Shown piece by piece: positions 45,488 to 54,125 of a stretch of 64,000 bases of DNA. The translations under genes and the position numbers were made by a program. The DNA is taken from positions 14,736 to 78,735 of the forward strand of contig CALJKW010000046.1 in NCBI GenBank assembly GCA_937980205.1. Direction: 5' to 3'. Source of the stretch: an uncultured Myxococcales bacterium (GTDB lineage: Bacteria > Myxococcota > Myxococcia > Myxococcales > Myxococcaceae). Each line of letters starts with the position of its first letter. The first letter of the stretch is position 1. The notes beneath the pieces are model-generated. The model ran no database searches, was not told where the DNA came from, and saw only the letters and a program-made list of their open reading frames with translations.

Positions 45488-45565
45488 ACGCGCGCTTGTC
45501 GATCTGACGGCGGCATTTTCGACGTCCTTTTCGGAAGCACGAACCCGCACCGAGAAGGAGTCCCC

Positions 45566-46417
45566 ATGTTTCGCACCGTTGTATTGACGATCGTCGCACT
45601 GACCGCCAGCCAGGCCCATGCCGCCGGCCAGCGCGTGAAGGTCAACGGCATGCAGCTCTATTACGAGGTGTCCGGCCGCGGCGACCCGCTGATCGTGCTG
45701 CACGGCGCGTACATGAACATCCCCGCGATGGGGGCGATCATCCCCAAGCTCGCGAAGAGCCACCGGATCTACGCGCTCGAGCTGCAGGGCCACGGGCGCA
45801 CGACCGACCTCGACCGCCCCATCACGTACCCGAACCTCGCCGACGACGTGGCCGCGTTCATGGACGCGGTCGGCCTGAAGGAAGCCGACGTCTTCGGCTA
45901 CTCGATGGGCTCGGCGGCGGCGCTGCAGCTCGCCATCCGGCACCCCAAGAAGGTGCGCAAGCTCGTCGCGGCCTCCGTCGCGTACGACGCCGAGGGCTGG
46001 CAGCCCGAGTTCAAGGCGTTCATCCCCCAGATGAAGGTCGAGCAGCTCCTCGAGATGCCGTTCGCGAAGGACTACCGCAAGCTCGCCGCGAACCCCGACG
46101 GCTTCCCCGAGCTGGCGCGCAAGCTCATCGCGCTGGAGAAAGAGCCGATGGCCTGGGCCGAGGACGTCAAGGCGCTGAAGCTCCCCGTGCTCGTCATCAC
46201 CGGAGACGCCGACGTCGCGACGCTCGAGCACTCGGTCGCGATGTTCCGCCTGCTCGGCGGAGGCGCCATGGGCGACATGGGCAAGCCGCTGCCGGCCTCG
46301 CGCCTCGCGGTCATGCCGGCCACGTCGCACACCGCGGTCATCACGCAGCCCGACCTGTTGCTCGCGTTCGTCGAGCCGTTCCTGAAGGGCGAGGCGCCGA
46401 AGGGGATGTTCCCGTGA
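45566..46417 (+). CDS. exported alpha/beta hydrolase
   Basis: A 283-residue hydrolase with a signal peptide (MFRTVVLTIVALTASQAHA). PLIVLHGAYMN forms the oxyanion loop, GYSMGS carries the nucleophile serine, LVITGDADVATLEHS the acid, and ATSHTAV the catalytic His. It resembles haloalkane-dehalogenase/esterase-type proteins; activity unknown. A good ribosome site, AAGGAG, precedes the ATG. Its stop overlaps the GTG of the hemerythrin gene. Confidence 0.85.
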   Translation: MFRTVVLTIVALTASQAHAAGQRVKVNGMQLYYEVSGRGDPLIVLHGAYMNIPAMGAIIPKLAKSHRIYALELQGHGRTTDLDRPITYPNLADDVAAFMDAVGLKEADVFGYSMGSAAALQLAIRHPKKVRKLVAASVAYDAEGWQPEFKAFIPQMKVEQLLEMPFAKDYRKLAANPDGFPELARKLIALEKEPMAWAEDVKALKLPVLVITGDADVATLEHSVAMFRLLGGGAMGDMGKPLPASRLAVMPATSHTAVITQPDLLLAFVEPFLKGEAPKGMFP

Positions 46418-47064
46418 GCGCGCCCCTCTTGAACGAAGACGGCACCGCCTCGATGGCGACCGCGATGATGTCCTCTCACCACGCCTTCCGCCGCGACCTC
46501 GCGTGCTTCGCCGAGGCGCTGTCCGCCGGCCGGCTCACGCAGGCGGCCGACGAGTGGAAGAGCTTCCGCGCCGCGCTGCACGGGCATCACACCGTCGAAG
46601 ACACGGCCGTGTTCCCCGACCTGCGCACCAGGCACCCCTCGCAGGCGCGCGAGCTCGACGTGCTGCACGAGCAGCACCAGGTCATCGACCCGCTGCTCGA
46701 GCGCGGCGATGGCGCGTTCGCTTCGCTTCAGCGTGACTCGGCCCTCGCCGTCGTCCGCGAGCTGCAGCGGCTGCTGGCCGAGCACCTCGACCTGGAAGAG
46801 CGCGTCGTGATTCCGCACCTGCGCGGCGCGCGCGACTTCCCGCTCGAGCCGACCGAGGAGATCGTCGCCGCCTACGCCGACGGCTTCGCGTGGAGCACCG
46901 CGGGCCTCGCGCCCGAGGTGGTCGCGGCGATCGAGGCGATGCTGCCTCCGGCGCTGGTCGCGCGGCTGCCGGCCGCACGGCGCGCCTTCGCGGAGCGCTG
47001 CGAGCGCGCGTGGGGCCACGGCCACGCCGCGACGTCGTGGACGTCGGTGCCGGCGGCGCGATAA
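46414..47064 (+). CDS. hemerythrin-domain protein
   Basis: A 216-residue protein with the four-helix di-iron ligand pattern of hemerythrin: HHAFRRDL, HHTVEDTAVFPDL (HxxxE), LHEQHQVID, and HLDLEERVVIP (HxxxE). It likely binds or senses oxygen or nitric oxide in the cytoplasm; related proteins repair iron centres. GTG start overlaps the hydrolase stop. Confidence 0.85.
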   Translation: MSAPLLNEDGTASMATAMMSSHHAFRRDLACFAEALSAGRLTQAADEWKSFRAALHGHHTVEDTAVFPDLRTRHPSQARELDVLHEQHQVIDPLLERGDGAFASLQRDSALAVVRELQRLLAEHLDLEERVVIPHLRGARDFPLEPTEEIVAAYADGFAWSTAGLAPEVVAAIEAMLPPALVARLPAARRAFAERCERAWGHGHAATSWTSVPAAR

Positions 47065-47075
47065 CGGGCGGCGCG

Positions 47076-47630
47076 GTGGGCACGCTCATCTACATGCCGC
47101 TGTGCTCCCTCGACGGCTACGTCGAGGACGCCAGCGGCCGGTTCGACTGGGCGGCCCCCGACGAGGAAGTGCACGCCTTCATCAACGACCGCATGCGCGG
47201 CGCCTCGCTGCACCTCTACGGGCGGCGCATGTACGAGACGATGAAGTTCTGGGAGGCGACTCCGCCGGCAGCTGCGCCGGCGCCGGCTCGGGACTTCGCC
47301 GCGCTGTGGCAGGCAGCGGACAAGGTCGTCTACTCGCGCACGCTGCAAGAGGTCGCGAGCCGCCGCACGCGGCTGGAGCGCGACTTCGTCCCCGAGGCAG
47401 TGCGGAAGCGGGTGGCTGAGGCCCCGGGAGACGTCGGCATCGGAGGCGCCGAGCTCGCCGGTCTTGCGCTCGCGGCCGGGCTGGTCGGCGAGGTGCACCT
47501 CTACCTCGCTCCGGTGGTGGTGGGCGGCGGCAAGCGAGCGCTGCCCTCGGGCGTGCGCGTGGACCTGCGGCTGCTGGAGGAGCGGCGGTTCAGCGGCGGA
47601 ATGGTGTTCGTGCGGTACGCGGTTCGGTGA
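47076..47630 (+). CDS. RibD C-terminal/dihydrofolate-reductase-like protein
   Basis: A 184-residue protein of the RibD_C (YwjB) family: LIYMPLCSLDGYVED at the N-terminus, LYGRRMYETMKFWE, and VGIGGAELAGLALAAGLVGEVHLYLAPVVVGGG in the NADPH-binding half. These are NADPH-dependent reductases, often of unknown substrate. GTG at 47076 chosen as the first start before the conserved strand. Confidence 0.85.
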   Translation: MGTLIYMPLCSLDGYVEDASGRFDWAAPDEEVHAFINDRMRGASLHLYGRRMYETMKFWEATPPAAAPAPARDFAALWQAADKVVYSRTLQEVASRRTRLERDFVPEAVRKRVAEAPGDVGIGGAELAGLALAAGLVGEVHLYLAPVVVGGGKRALPSGVRVDLRLLEERRFSGGMVFVRYAVR

Positions 47631-47666
47631 GGACTCCGAGGCGGCGATTTCCTACGCTCGGCGGCC

Positions 47667-50072
47667 GTGTCCACGATCGTCGCGCACAAGTTCGGCGGCA
47701 CCAGCATGGGCGACGCCGGCCGCATCAAGAACGTGGCGGAGATCCTGCGCGCGCGCTCCGAGGCCTCGCAGATCGTCGTCGTCTCCGCGATGTCGGGAGT
47801 CACCGACGCGCTGATCACCCTCTGCAAGCAGGCCGCCGCGCGCGACAGCGCCTGGCACAAGGGCCTCGAGGCCCTGGGAGATCGCCACCGCGCCGCCGCG
47901 AAGGAGCTCGCCAGCCCCATCGACCCCGTCCACGACCGGCTCGGGGCCGAGCTCGAGTCGCTGCACGACCTGCTGCACGCGCAGGGGCAGGTCGGCGCGC
48001 TCTCCGACGACCTGCTCGACCTCATCCAGGGCCTCGGAGAGGTCTGGTCTTCGCTGCTGCTCGACGCCCACTTCCGCTCGCGCGGCGACGAGACGCAGTG
48101 GCTCGACGCGCGCGAGGTGCTGGTCGTCGAGAAGGACGAGCTCGGCGCCGCCGTCGACTGGGCCGCGTCGAAGAAGAAGCTCGAGCTCACCGCGGGGCAC
48201 AAGCCGCGTCGCGTGGTGATCACCGGCTTCATCGCCCGCGACAAGACCGGGCGCATCACGACGCTCGGCCGCAACGGCAGCGACTACTCGGGCGCCATCT
48301 TCGCGAACCTGTTCGAGGCCGAAGAGCTGCACATCTGGACCGACGTCGACGGCGTGCTGTCGGCGGACCCGCGGCTCGTGAGCGAGGCGGTGCTGCTCGA
48401 TCGCATGTCGTACTCCGAGGCGTGCGAGCTCGCGTACTTCGGCGCCAAGGTGGTGCACCCGCAGACGATGGCGCCCGCGTTCGCGAAGCAGATCCCCATC
48501 TGGATCCGGAACACGTTCGCGCCCCAGAAGCCCGGCACGCGCATCGAGTCGCAGACCGACGCGCGCGTCCCGGTGAAGGGCATCACCACGTTCACCGGCC
48601 TCGCGCTGCTGAACCTCGAGGGCGCCGGCATGCTCGGAGTGCCCGGCACCGCCGAGCGCTGCTTCGCCGCGCTGAAGCGGTCGGGCGTGAATGTGGTGAT
48701 GATCAGCCAGGGCAGCTCGGAGCACTCGATCTGCTGCGTCGTGCAGGAGAAAGAGGCCGAGCGCGCACGCACGTCGCTCAACGAGGCGTTCGCGCGCGAG
48801 CTGCAGGCGGGGCAGGTGGCCGACGTGAACGTGACTCCGGGCATCGCGGCGCTCGCGATCGTCGGAGACGGCATGGCCGGCGTCCCCGGCGTCGCGGCCC
48901 GGCTCTTCAGCGCGCTCGCGCGTGCGCACGTGAACGTACGGGCGATCGCGCAGGGCTCGAGCGAGCGGAACATCTCGGTGGCGATCGCTTCGGCCGACGC
49001 GACGCGGGCGCTGCGCGCGGTGCACGCCGGCTTCTACCTGTCGGCGCAGACGCTCTCGATCGGGCTCATCGGGCCGGGGAACGTCGGCGCCGCGGTGCTG
49101 CGGCAGATCGAAGCGGCGCGCGAGCGGCTCAAGACGGCGGCGAACCTGGACCTGCGCGTGCGCGCGGTGGCGCGGTCGAAGACGATGACGCTCGACGGGA
49201 AAGAGCAGCCCGTCGATCTCGTGCGCTTCGCCGAGCACGTCAACGCCGAGCACCTGCCGCACGCGGTCATCATCGACTGCAGCGCGAGCGACGAGGTGCC
49301 GCAGCACTACGCGAAGTGGCTCGATCGCGGAGTCCACGTGATCACTCCGAACAAGAACGCCGGAGCCGGTTCGCTCGAGCGCTTCCGGGCGATTCGCGAA
49401 GCCGCGGCGCGGGGCGGCCGCTTCCGCTACGAGGCCACGGTGGGCGCCGGACTGCCGGTCATCTCCACGCTGCGCGATCTGCTCGACACCGGCGACGAGG
49501 TGCTCGCCATCGAGGGCATCTTCTCGGGCACGCTCGCGTACCTCTTCAACCGCTTCGACGGCAGCGAGCCGTTCTCGGCGCTGGTGCGGAAGGCGAAGGA
49601 GCTCGGCTACACCGAGCCCGACCCGCGCGACGACCTGAGCGGCCTCGACGTGGCGCGGAAGCTCGTCATCCTCGCGCGGGAGATCGGCTGGCCGGCGACG
49701 CTCGAGTCGGTGAAGCTCGAGAGCCTCGTGCCCGCCGCGCTGGCGAAGGTGTCAGCGCCCGAGTTCATGGAGCGCCTCGGCGAGCTCGATGGCCCCATGA
49801 AGGCCCGGCTCGAGGGCGCGCGGCCGAGCGTGCTGCGCTACGTGGCGCGGCTCGACGCCGGCGGCGCGGCGCAGGTCGGGCTGACCGTGCTGCCGCCCGA
49901 CCACCCGTTCGCGAAGATCCGGCTCACCGACAACGTGGTGCAGTTCACGACGAAGCGGTACCGCGACAACCCGCTCATCGTGCAGGGCCCGGGCGCGGGA
50001 CCCGAGGTGACGGCGGCGGGCGTGTTCGCGGATCTGCTGCGCATCGCGGCTTCGCTGGGGGCGCGCGTATGA
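47667..50072 (+). CDS. thrA: bifunctional aspartate kinase / homoserine dehydrogenase
   Basis: An 801-residue fusion that catalyses the first and third steps from aspartate to threonine. The kinase half starts with KFGGTSMGDAGRI and has the LGRNGSDYSGA and TDVDGVLSADPR motifs; two ACT domains sit between about residues 310 and 455 for feedback control. The dehydrogenase half begins at IGLIGPGNVGAAV (NAD(P) fold) and has the signature FRYEATVGAGLPVISTL. Start GTG at 47667. Its stop overlaps the thrB start (ATGA). Confidence 0.95.
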   Translation: MSTIVAHKFGGTSMGDAGRIKNVAEILRARSEASQIVVVSAMSGVTDALITLCKQAAARDSAWHKGLEALGDRHRAAAKELASPIDPVHDRLGAELESLHDLLHAQGQVGALSDDLLDLIQGLGEVWSSLLLDAHFRSRGDETQWLDAREVLVVEKDELGAAVDWAASKKKLELTAGHKPRRVVITGFIARDKTGRITTLGRNGSDYSGAIFANLFEAEELHIWTDVDGVLSADPRLVSEAVLLDRMSYSEACELAYFGAKVVHPQTMAPAFAKQIPIWIRNTFAPQKPGTRIESQTDARVPVKGITTFTGLALLNLEGAGMLGVPGTAERCFAALKRSGVNVVMISQGSSEHSICCVVQEKEAERARTSLNEAFARELQAGQVADVNVTPGIAALAIVGDGMAGVPGVAARLFSALARAHVNVRAIAQGSSERNISVAIASADATRALRAVHAGFYLSAQTLSIGLIGPGNVGAAVLRQIEAARERLKTAANLDLRVRAVARSKTMTLDGKEQPVDLVRFAEHVNAEHLPHAVIIDCSASDEVPQHYAKWLDRGVHVITPNKNAGAGSLERFRAIREAAARGGRFRYEATVGAGLPVISTLRDLLDTGDEVLAIEGIFSGTLAYLFNRFDGSEPFSALVRKAKELGYTEPDPRDDLSGLDVARKLVILAREIGWPATLESVKLESLVPAALAKVSAPEFMERLGELDGPMKARLEGARPSVLRYVARLDAGGAAQVGLTVLPPDHPFAKIRLTDNVVQFTTKRYRDNPLIVQGPGAGPEVTAAGVFADLLRIAASLGARV

Positions 50073-51004
50073 ACACCTGGGCGACGGCCCACGCTCCTCC
50101 CTCCATCGGCAACGTCGCCGTCGGCTTCGACGTGCTCGGGCAGTCGTTCGAGGCGCCGGGCGACAAGGCGACGGTGCGCCGCATCGACGAGCGCGAGGTC
50201 CGCATCAAGGCGATCCGCGGTGTGGTCTCGCAGCTCCCGACGGACGCCGAGAAGAACACCGCCGGCCGCGCGCTGAAGGCGCTGCTGGCGACCGCCGACC
50301 CGGGCTTCGGCTTCGAGGTCGAGCTCGACAAGGGCATCCCCCTCGGCTCGGGCATGGGCGGCTCGGCGGCCTCTGCCGTCGCGGCGCTCGTGGCGGCGAA
50401 CGCGCTGTTGCCGAAGCCGGTGTCGCTCACCGTGCTCTACGAGCTCGCGCGCGAAGGTGAAGCCGCGGCGAGCGGCTCGCGGCACGGCGACAACGTGGCG
50501 CCGATGCTGCTCGGCGGGCTGACGCTGGCGCCGGAGAAGGGGGCTCCGGTGAGCCTGGCGGTCCCGGCCTCGCTCTTCTGCGCGGTGGTGCACCCGCACT
50601 TCGTGCTCGAGACGCGCAAGGCCCGCGAGGCGCTGCGCGGCAGCTATGCGCTGCACGACTTCGTGCGGCAGAGCGAGCACCTCGCGATGGTGCTGGCCGG
50701 CTGCTTCAAGAACGATCTCGACCTCATCCGCCGCGGGCTCTCGGACGTGCTCATCGAGCCGCGCCGCGCGGCGCTCGTGCCCGGCTTCGCGTCGGTGAAG
50801 GCCGCGGCGCTGGCGAGCGGAGCGCTCGGCGCGAGCATCTCGGGCGCGGGGCCGTCGGTGTTCGCGTGGACGGACGGACGCGACGCCGCGCAGCGCGCTG
50901 GCAACGCGATGAAGGCGGCATTCGAAGCGGCAGGGCAGAAGGCGGACGTGTTCGTCTCACCCGTCGCGGGCCCCGCCGCGAAGGTCGAAGCATGCGGTGC
51001 CTGA
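50069..51004 (+). CDS. thrB: homoserine kinase
   Basis: A 311-residue GHMP-family kinase that phosphorylates homoserine. APPSIGNVAVGFDVLG at the start, PLGSGMGGSAASAVAAL as the ATP-binding GHMP loop, and ISGAGPSVFAW near the C-terminus are diagnostic. Coupled to thrA upstream by a 4-nt overlap, and to thrC downstream by a 13-nt overlap. Confidence 0.95.
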   Translation: MNTWATAHAPPSIGNVAVGFDVLGQSFEAPGDKATVRRIDEREVRIKAIRGVVSQLPTDAEKNTAGRALKALLATADPGFGFEVELDKGIPLGSGMGGSAASAVAALVAANALLPKPVSLTVLYELAREGEAAASGSRHGDNVAPMLLGGLTLAPEKGAPVSLAVPASLFCAVVHPHFVLETRKAREALRGSYALHDFVRQSEHLAMVLAGCFKNDLDLIRRGLSDVLIEPRRAALVPGFASVKAAALASGALGASISGAGPSVFAWTDGRDAAQRAGNAMKAAFEAAGQKADVFVSPVAGPAAKVEACGA

Positions 51005-52182
51005 GCACGCGGTCTCCGAACGGGCCGTACGTCTCCCTCGTCGAGGCGATCAGCCGCGGGCTCGCGCCGGACGGCGGCCTCTGGGTCCCCGAGCGCGTGC
51101 CGAAGTCGCGCGACGTGCTGAAGCCGTACTTCGAGGGCGAGCCGCTCGACCCGGCGGAGCTCGCCCGCGCCGCGTTCACGTTCCCGGCTCCCATCCGCTG
51201 GCTCGACGAGACGACCGGGCTGCTCGAGCTCTTCCACGGCCCGACGGCGGCGTTCAAAGACTTCGGAGCGCGCTTCCTCGCCGAGTGCCTGGCGCGCCTC
51301 GGCGTGACCTCGACGATCCTCGTCGCCACGTCGGGAGACACCGGGGCCGCGGTGGGCTCGGCGTTCGCCGGGCGCTCGGGCTTCCGCGTGGTCATCCTCT
51401 ACCCCGATGGGCGCGTCTCTCCACGGCAGGCGCACCAGCTCGGCGCCTTCGGAGAGAACGTCCGCGCCTTCCGCGTCGCCGGCACCTTCGACGACTGCCA
51501 GCGCATGGTGAAGGAGGCGCTGGCGCAGCGCCCCGACACGACCTCTGCGAACAGCATCTCGCTCGGCCGGCTGCTGCCGCAGCTGACGTATTACGCGTCG
51601 AGCGCGCTCGAGGTCGAGCGGGCGGGGAAGGGCCCGGCGAACTTCGTGGTGCCGACGGGCAACCTGGGCAACGCGCTCGCGTGCGTGCTGGCGCGCGACA
51701 TGGGGCTGCCGATCGGGAAGATCGTCCTCGCCACCAACGCGAACCGCGTGCTGTCCGAGCTGGTGAAGACCGGCGTGTACAAGCCGGCGAAGACGGTGGC
51801 GACGATCGCGAACGCGATGGACGTCGGAGACCCCTCGAACCTCGAGCGGCTTCGGTTCTGGCATCCGGACATCTCGAAGGTCGTCTCCGCCGACAGCGTG
51901 AGCGACGCCGCGATCCGCGAGGCGGTGAAGCGCGCGTTCGAGGTGCACGGCGTCGCGGTGGACCCGCACACCGCGTGCGGCCTCGAGGTCCGGTGGCGGC
52001 AGCGCGCCGAGGGCACCTGGCTGGTCGCGGCGACCGCGCACCCGGCGAAGTTCGAGAGCATCGTGGAGCCGCTGATCGGGCAGAGGGTTGAGCCGCCCGC
52101 AGCGCTCGCGGCGCTGCTGGCGCGGCCGTCGGTGGCTCAGCCGCTCGAGGCGACGACCGAGGCGCTGCTGCGACGGTTGTGA
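50992..52182 (+). CDS. thrC: threonine synthase
   Basis: A 396-residue PLP enzyme that converts O-phosphohomoserine to threonine. GPTAAFKDFGARFLAE carries the PLP lysine, ATSGDTGAAVGSAF is the phosphate-binding loop, and NSISLGRLLPQLTYY and PTGNLGNALA are conserved. The ATG lies within the thrB coding end (13-nt overlap), completing a thrABC operon. The opposite-strand gene ends 1 bp after its stop. Confidence 0.94.
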   Translation: MRCLSTRSPNGPYVSLVEAISRGLAPDGGLWVPERVPKSRDVLKPYFEGEPLDPAELARAAFTFPAPIRWLDETTGLLELFHGPTAAFKDFGARFLAECLARLGVTSTILVATSGDTGAAVGSAFAGRSGFRVVILYPDGRVSPRQAHQLGAFGENVRAFRVAGTFDDCQRMVKEALAQRPDTTSANSISLGRLLPQLTYYASSALEVERAGKGPANFVVPTGNLGNALACVLARDMGLPIGKIVLATNANRVLSELVKTGVYKPAKTVATIANAMDVGDPSNLERLRFWHPDISKVVSADSVSDAAIREAVKRAFEVHGVAVDPHTACGLEVRWRQRAEGTWLVAATAHPAKFESIVEPLIGQRVEPPAALAALLARPSVAQPLEATTEALLRRL

Positions 52183-52183
52183 C

Positions 52184-52474
52184 CTACGGTGGCGGCGGTC
52201 GGCAGCCCGCATCGGGGTGCGTGCTGATGAGGGTCGCGAGGTGGTCCCGACATTCCCGAGCACAACGCTGCGTTTCGCCGCCCACCCAGCAGATGCCTTT
52301 GTCGCCGTAAGTCCGTTCGACCCCGTCATCCATACCGCCCGTCGCGGCGTAGCACTGGACGTAGTCGCGACACAGGGCCGGGCTGTATCCGGAGAAGCCG
52401 CATCCGCAGCGACCCAGAGCGATGACTGCAAGCGCGATCTTGGCGACCGAGCGCAGGCGGAGATGGACGGTCAC
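52184..52474 (-). CDS. small cysteine-containing lipoprotein
   Basis: A 96-residue protein with a lipoprotein-like signal (VAKIALAVIALGRCGCG) and eight further cysteines or so (LCRDYVQCYAATGG, ICWVGGETQRCARECR), in a pattern like small disulfide-rich proteins of myxobacteria. Function unknown. ATG overlaps the stop of the coiled-coil gene. Confidence 0.55.
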   Translation of the reverse strand: MTVHLRLRSVAKIALAVIALGRCGCGFSGYSPALCRDYVQCYAATGGMDDGVERTYGDKGICWVGGETQRCARECRDHLATLISTHPDAGCRPPPP

Positions 52475-52857
52475 GGCCTCGCTTCGAGCGCCGTAATGCG
52501 ACCCTCGTGATTGCGGAACGCGCGGATGACCTCGCTCATCTGCGCTTCCAACGCAGAGACGCGCGTATCGAAGTTGAGGCCGAAAAAGTGCAGGTCACCC
52601 TTCACCTGCTGAAGGTCTTTCGTGAGGCTCGTGTAGTGCAGGAATTCCTCGCGCTCGAGTCGTTCGACGCGAACGCTCAGCGTCGCGACCTCGGTCTTCA
52701 GCCCGGCGACCTCCGCTTTGAGTGAGCCGACCTCCGACTTCAGCCAGCCGACCTCCGACTTCAGCGAGCCGACCTCCGACTTCAGCGAGCCGAGCTCCGA
52801 CTTCATTTCGGCCAAGGCCGTGAGGACCGCTTCCTGAAATGCCGTCTCAGACATCAT
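52471..52857 (-). CDS. heptad-repeat coiled-coil protein
   Basis: A 128-residue protein that is almost entirely coiled coil, with heptads LKSEVGS / LKSEVGW / LKAEVAG / LKTEVAT in tandem at residues 23-56, then LSVRVERLERE and SALEAQMSEVIRAFRNHE. It could form a parallel trimer or dimer; no enzymatic domain. Two adjacent ATGs are possible; ribosome site AAGGGGGA precedes. Function unknown. Confidence 0.65.
   Translation of the reverse strand: MMSETAFQEAVLTALAEMKSELGSLKSEVGSLKSEVGWLKSEVGSLKAEVAGLKTEVATLSVRVERLEREEFLHYTSLTKDLQQVKGDLHFFGLNFDTRVSALEAQMSEVIRAFRNHEGRITALEARP
52724..52807. repeat. 21-bp minisatellite coding for heptads
   Basis: About four tandem units of GAGCCGACCTCCGACTTCAG plus one base, each exactly one heptad of the coiled coil. 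The unit length keeps the frame and helix register whenever copies are gained or lost. Confidence 0.85.
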
Positions 52858-52931
52858 TCCCCCTTGAGTGTAACGCCGGGCGGAAGGGCCCGACAGGACC
52901 TGTACATACATGCAGGGTCTGACATGGCAGG

Positions 52932-52958
52932 TGTCACCTTCGGCCCGGCCCGTTCGTG
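52932..52958 (+). promoter_or_regulatory. ECF41-type promoter before the oxidoreductase gene
   Basis: TGTCACC (52932-52938), 16 bp, then CGTG (52955-52958) match the ECF41 consensus TGTCACA-N16-CGTC at 9 of 11 positions. The predicted start of transcription would fall within a few bases of the ATG at 52967, so the message may be leaderless. The ECF41 gene itself is the second gene of this unit, which implies autoregulation. Confidence 0.55.
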
Positions 52959-52966
52959 GTGGGGTC

Positions 52967-54124
52967 ATGAACACGAAAACCACCGTCATCGGCGGAGGCC
53001 TCGCCGGCCTCACCGCCGCCACGCTGCTCGCGCGCGGCGGCCGCGACGTCACGCTCTACGAGAAGTCGTCCCTCGGCGGCCGTGCCGCGACGCACTCCGA
53101 GCACGGCGCCCTCTTCAACCAGGGCCCGCACGCGCTGTACCGCGGCGGCCGGGCGATGCAGGTGCTGCGCGAGCTCGGCATCGAGCCGAACGGCAAGGTC
53201 CCCACGCCGGGAAACCTGTTCGCGTGGAACGGCGAGCAGCTCCACGGGCTGCCGACGGGGCCGGTCACGTTGCTCTCGAGCTCGCTGCTCACCCTCGGCG
53301 AGAAGCTCGAGTTCGCGCGGCTGCTCGCGCGCGTGAAGAGCCTCAAGCCCCCGGGCACCGTCGGCGAGTGGCTCGCGCGCGACGTCCACCACGAGAACAC
53401 CGCGAACCTCGTTCGCGCCACGCTGCGCGTCTCGACCTACTGCAACGACGACGCGCTGCCGGCGACGCTCGCCCTCGACCAGCTGCGCCTCGCGCTCGCG
53501 AAGAACGTCATGTACCTGCACGGCGGCTGGCAGCAGCTCGTCGACGCGCTGAAGGCGAAGGCGCTCGACGCCGGAGTCCGCATCGTCGAGCACCAGCGCA
53601 AGACCACGCTCGACGGCGAGACCGTGCTCGCGGTGACGCCGCCTGCCGCGCGAGAGCTCGGCGTCCCCATCAAGCCGCTGAAGCCGGTGCGCGCCGCGTG
53701 CCTCGACCTCGCGCTGAAACGGCTCCCCAAGCCGCGCGCCGGGTTCGCGCTCGGCATCGACGCGCCGCTCTACTTCTCGGTCCACTCGAACACCGCCGAG
53801 CTCGGCCCGCACCACGTCATCCAGGTGGCGAAGTACCTGGGCCCCGGAGACGTCGGCGCGGACGCGCTGCCCGAGCTCGAGGCGCTCACCGACGCGATGC
53901 AGCCGGGCTGGCGGGAGCAGGTCGTCGCTCGCCGGTTCCTGCCCGAGCTGACGGTGGTGCACGCCATGCCGGGTCAGCGTCCGCCGGTCGACGCCCACCC
54001 CGGCGTCTGGTTGTGCGGCGACTGGGTCGGAGAAGAAGGAATGCTGTCCGACTGCGCGTTCGCGAGCGCCGCGGAGGTCGCCCGTCGCATACTCGCCGCG
54101 AAGAGCCACCGCGCCGCCGCCTGA
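52967..54124 (+). CDS. FAD-dependent oxidoreductase of the amine oxidase/phytoene desaturase group
   Basis: A 385-residue flavoprotein with TVIGGGLAGLTAATLLARGG at residues 5-24 (FAD fold), SSLGGRAATHS, and the C-terminal FAD contact VWLCGDWVGEEGMLSD. It resembles CrtI and protoporphyrinogen-oxidase-like proteins, but the substrate is unknown. The ECF41 sigma gene follows after 1 bp; ECF41 factors are commonly paired with such COE-type (carboxymuconolactone decarboxylase, oxidoreductase, epimerase) genes. Confidence 0.85.
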   Translation: MNTKTTVIGGGLAGLTAATLLARGGRDVTLYEKSSLGGRAATHSEHGALFNQGPHALYRGGRAMQVLRELGIEPNGKVPTPGNLFAWNGEQLHGLPTGPVTLLSSSLLTLGEKLEFARLLARVKSLKPPGTVGEWLARDVHHENTANLVRATLRVSTYCNDDALPATLALDQLRLALAKNVMYLHGGWQQLVDALKAKALDAGVRIVEHQRKTTLDGETVLAVTPPAARELGVPIKPLKPVRAACLDLALKRLPKPRAGFALGIDAPLYFSVHSNTAELGPHHVIQVAKYLGPGDVGADALPELEALTDAMQPGWREQVVARRFLPELTVVHAMPGQRPPVDAHPGVWLCGDWVGEEGMLSDCAFASAAEVARRILAAKSHRAAA

Positions 54125-54125
54125 C

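Noticed and set aside
52898..52925. TGTACATACATGCA as a light-responsive LitR/CarH-type operator before the oxidoreductase
   Set aside because: Only one half-site fits (TGTACA); the second at the expected 12-bp spacing reads CTGACA. The ECF41 promoter explains the region better and no LitR/CarH gene is in the window.
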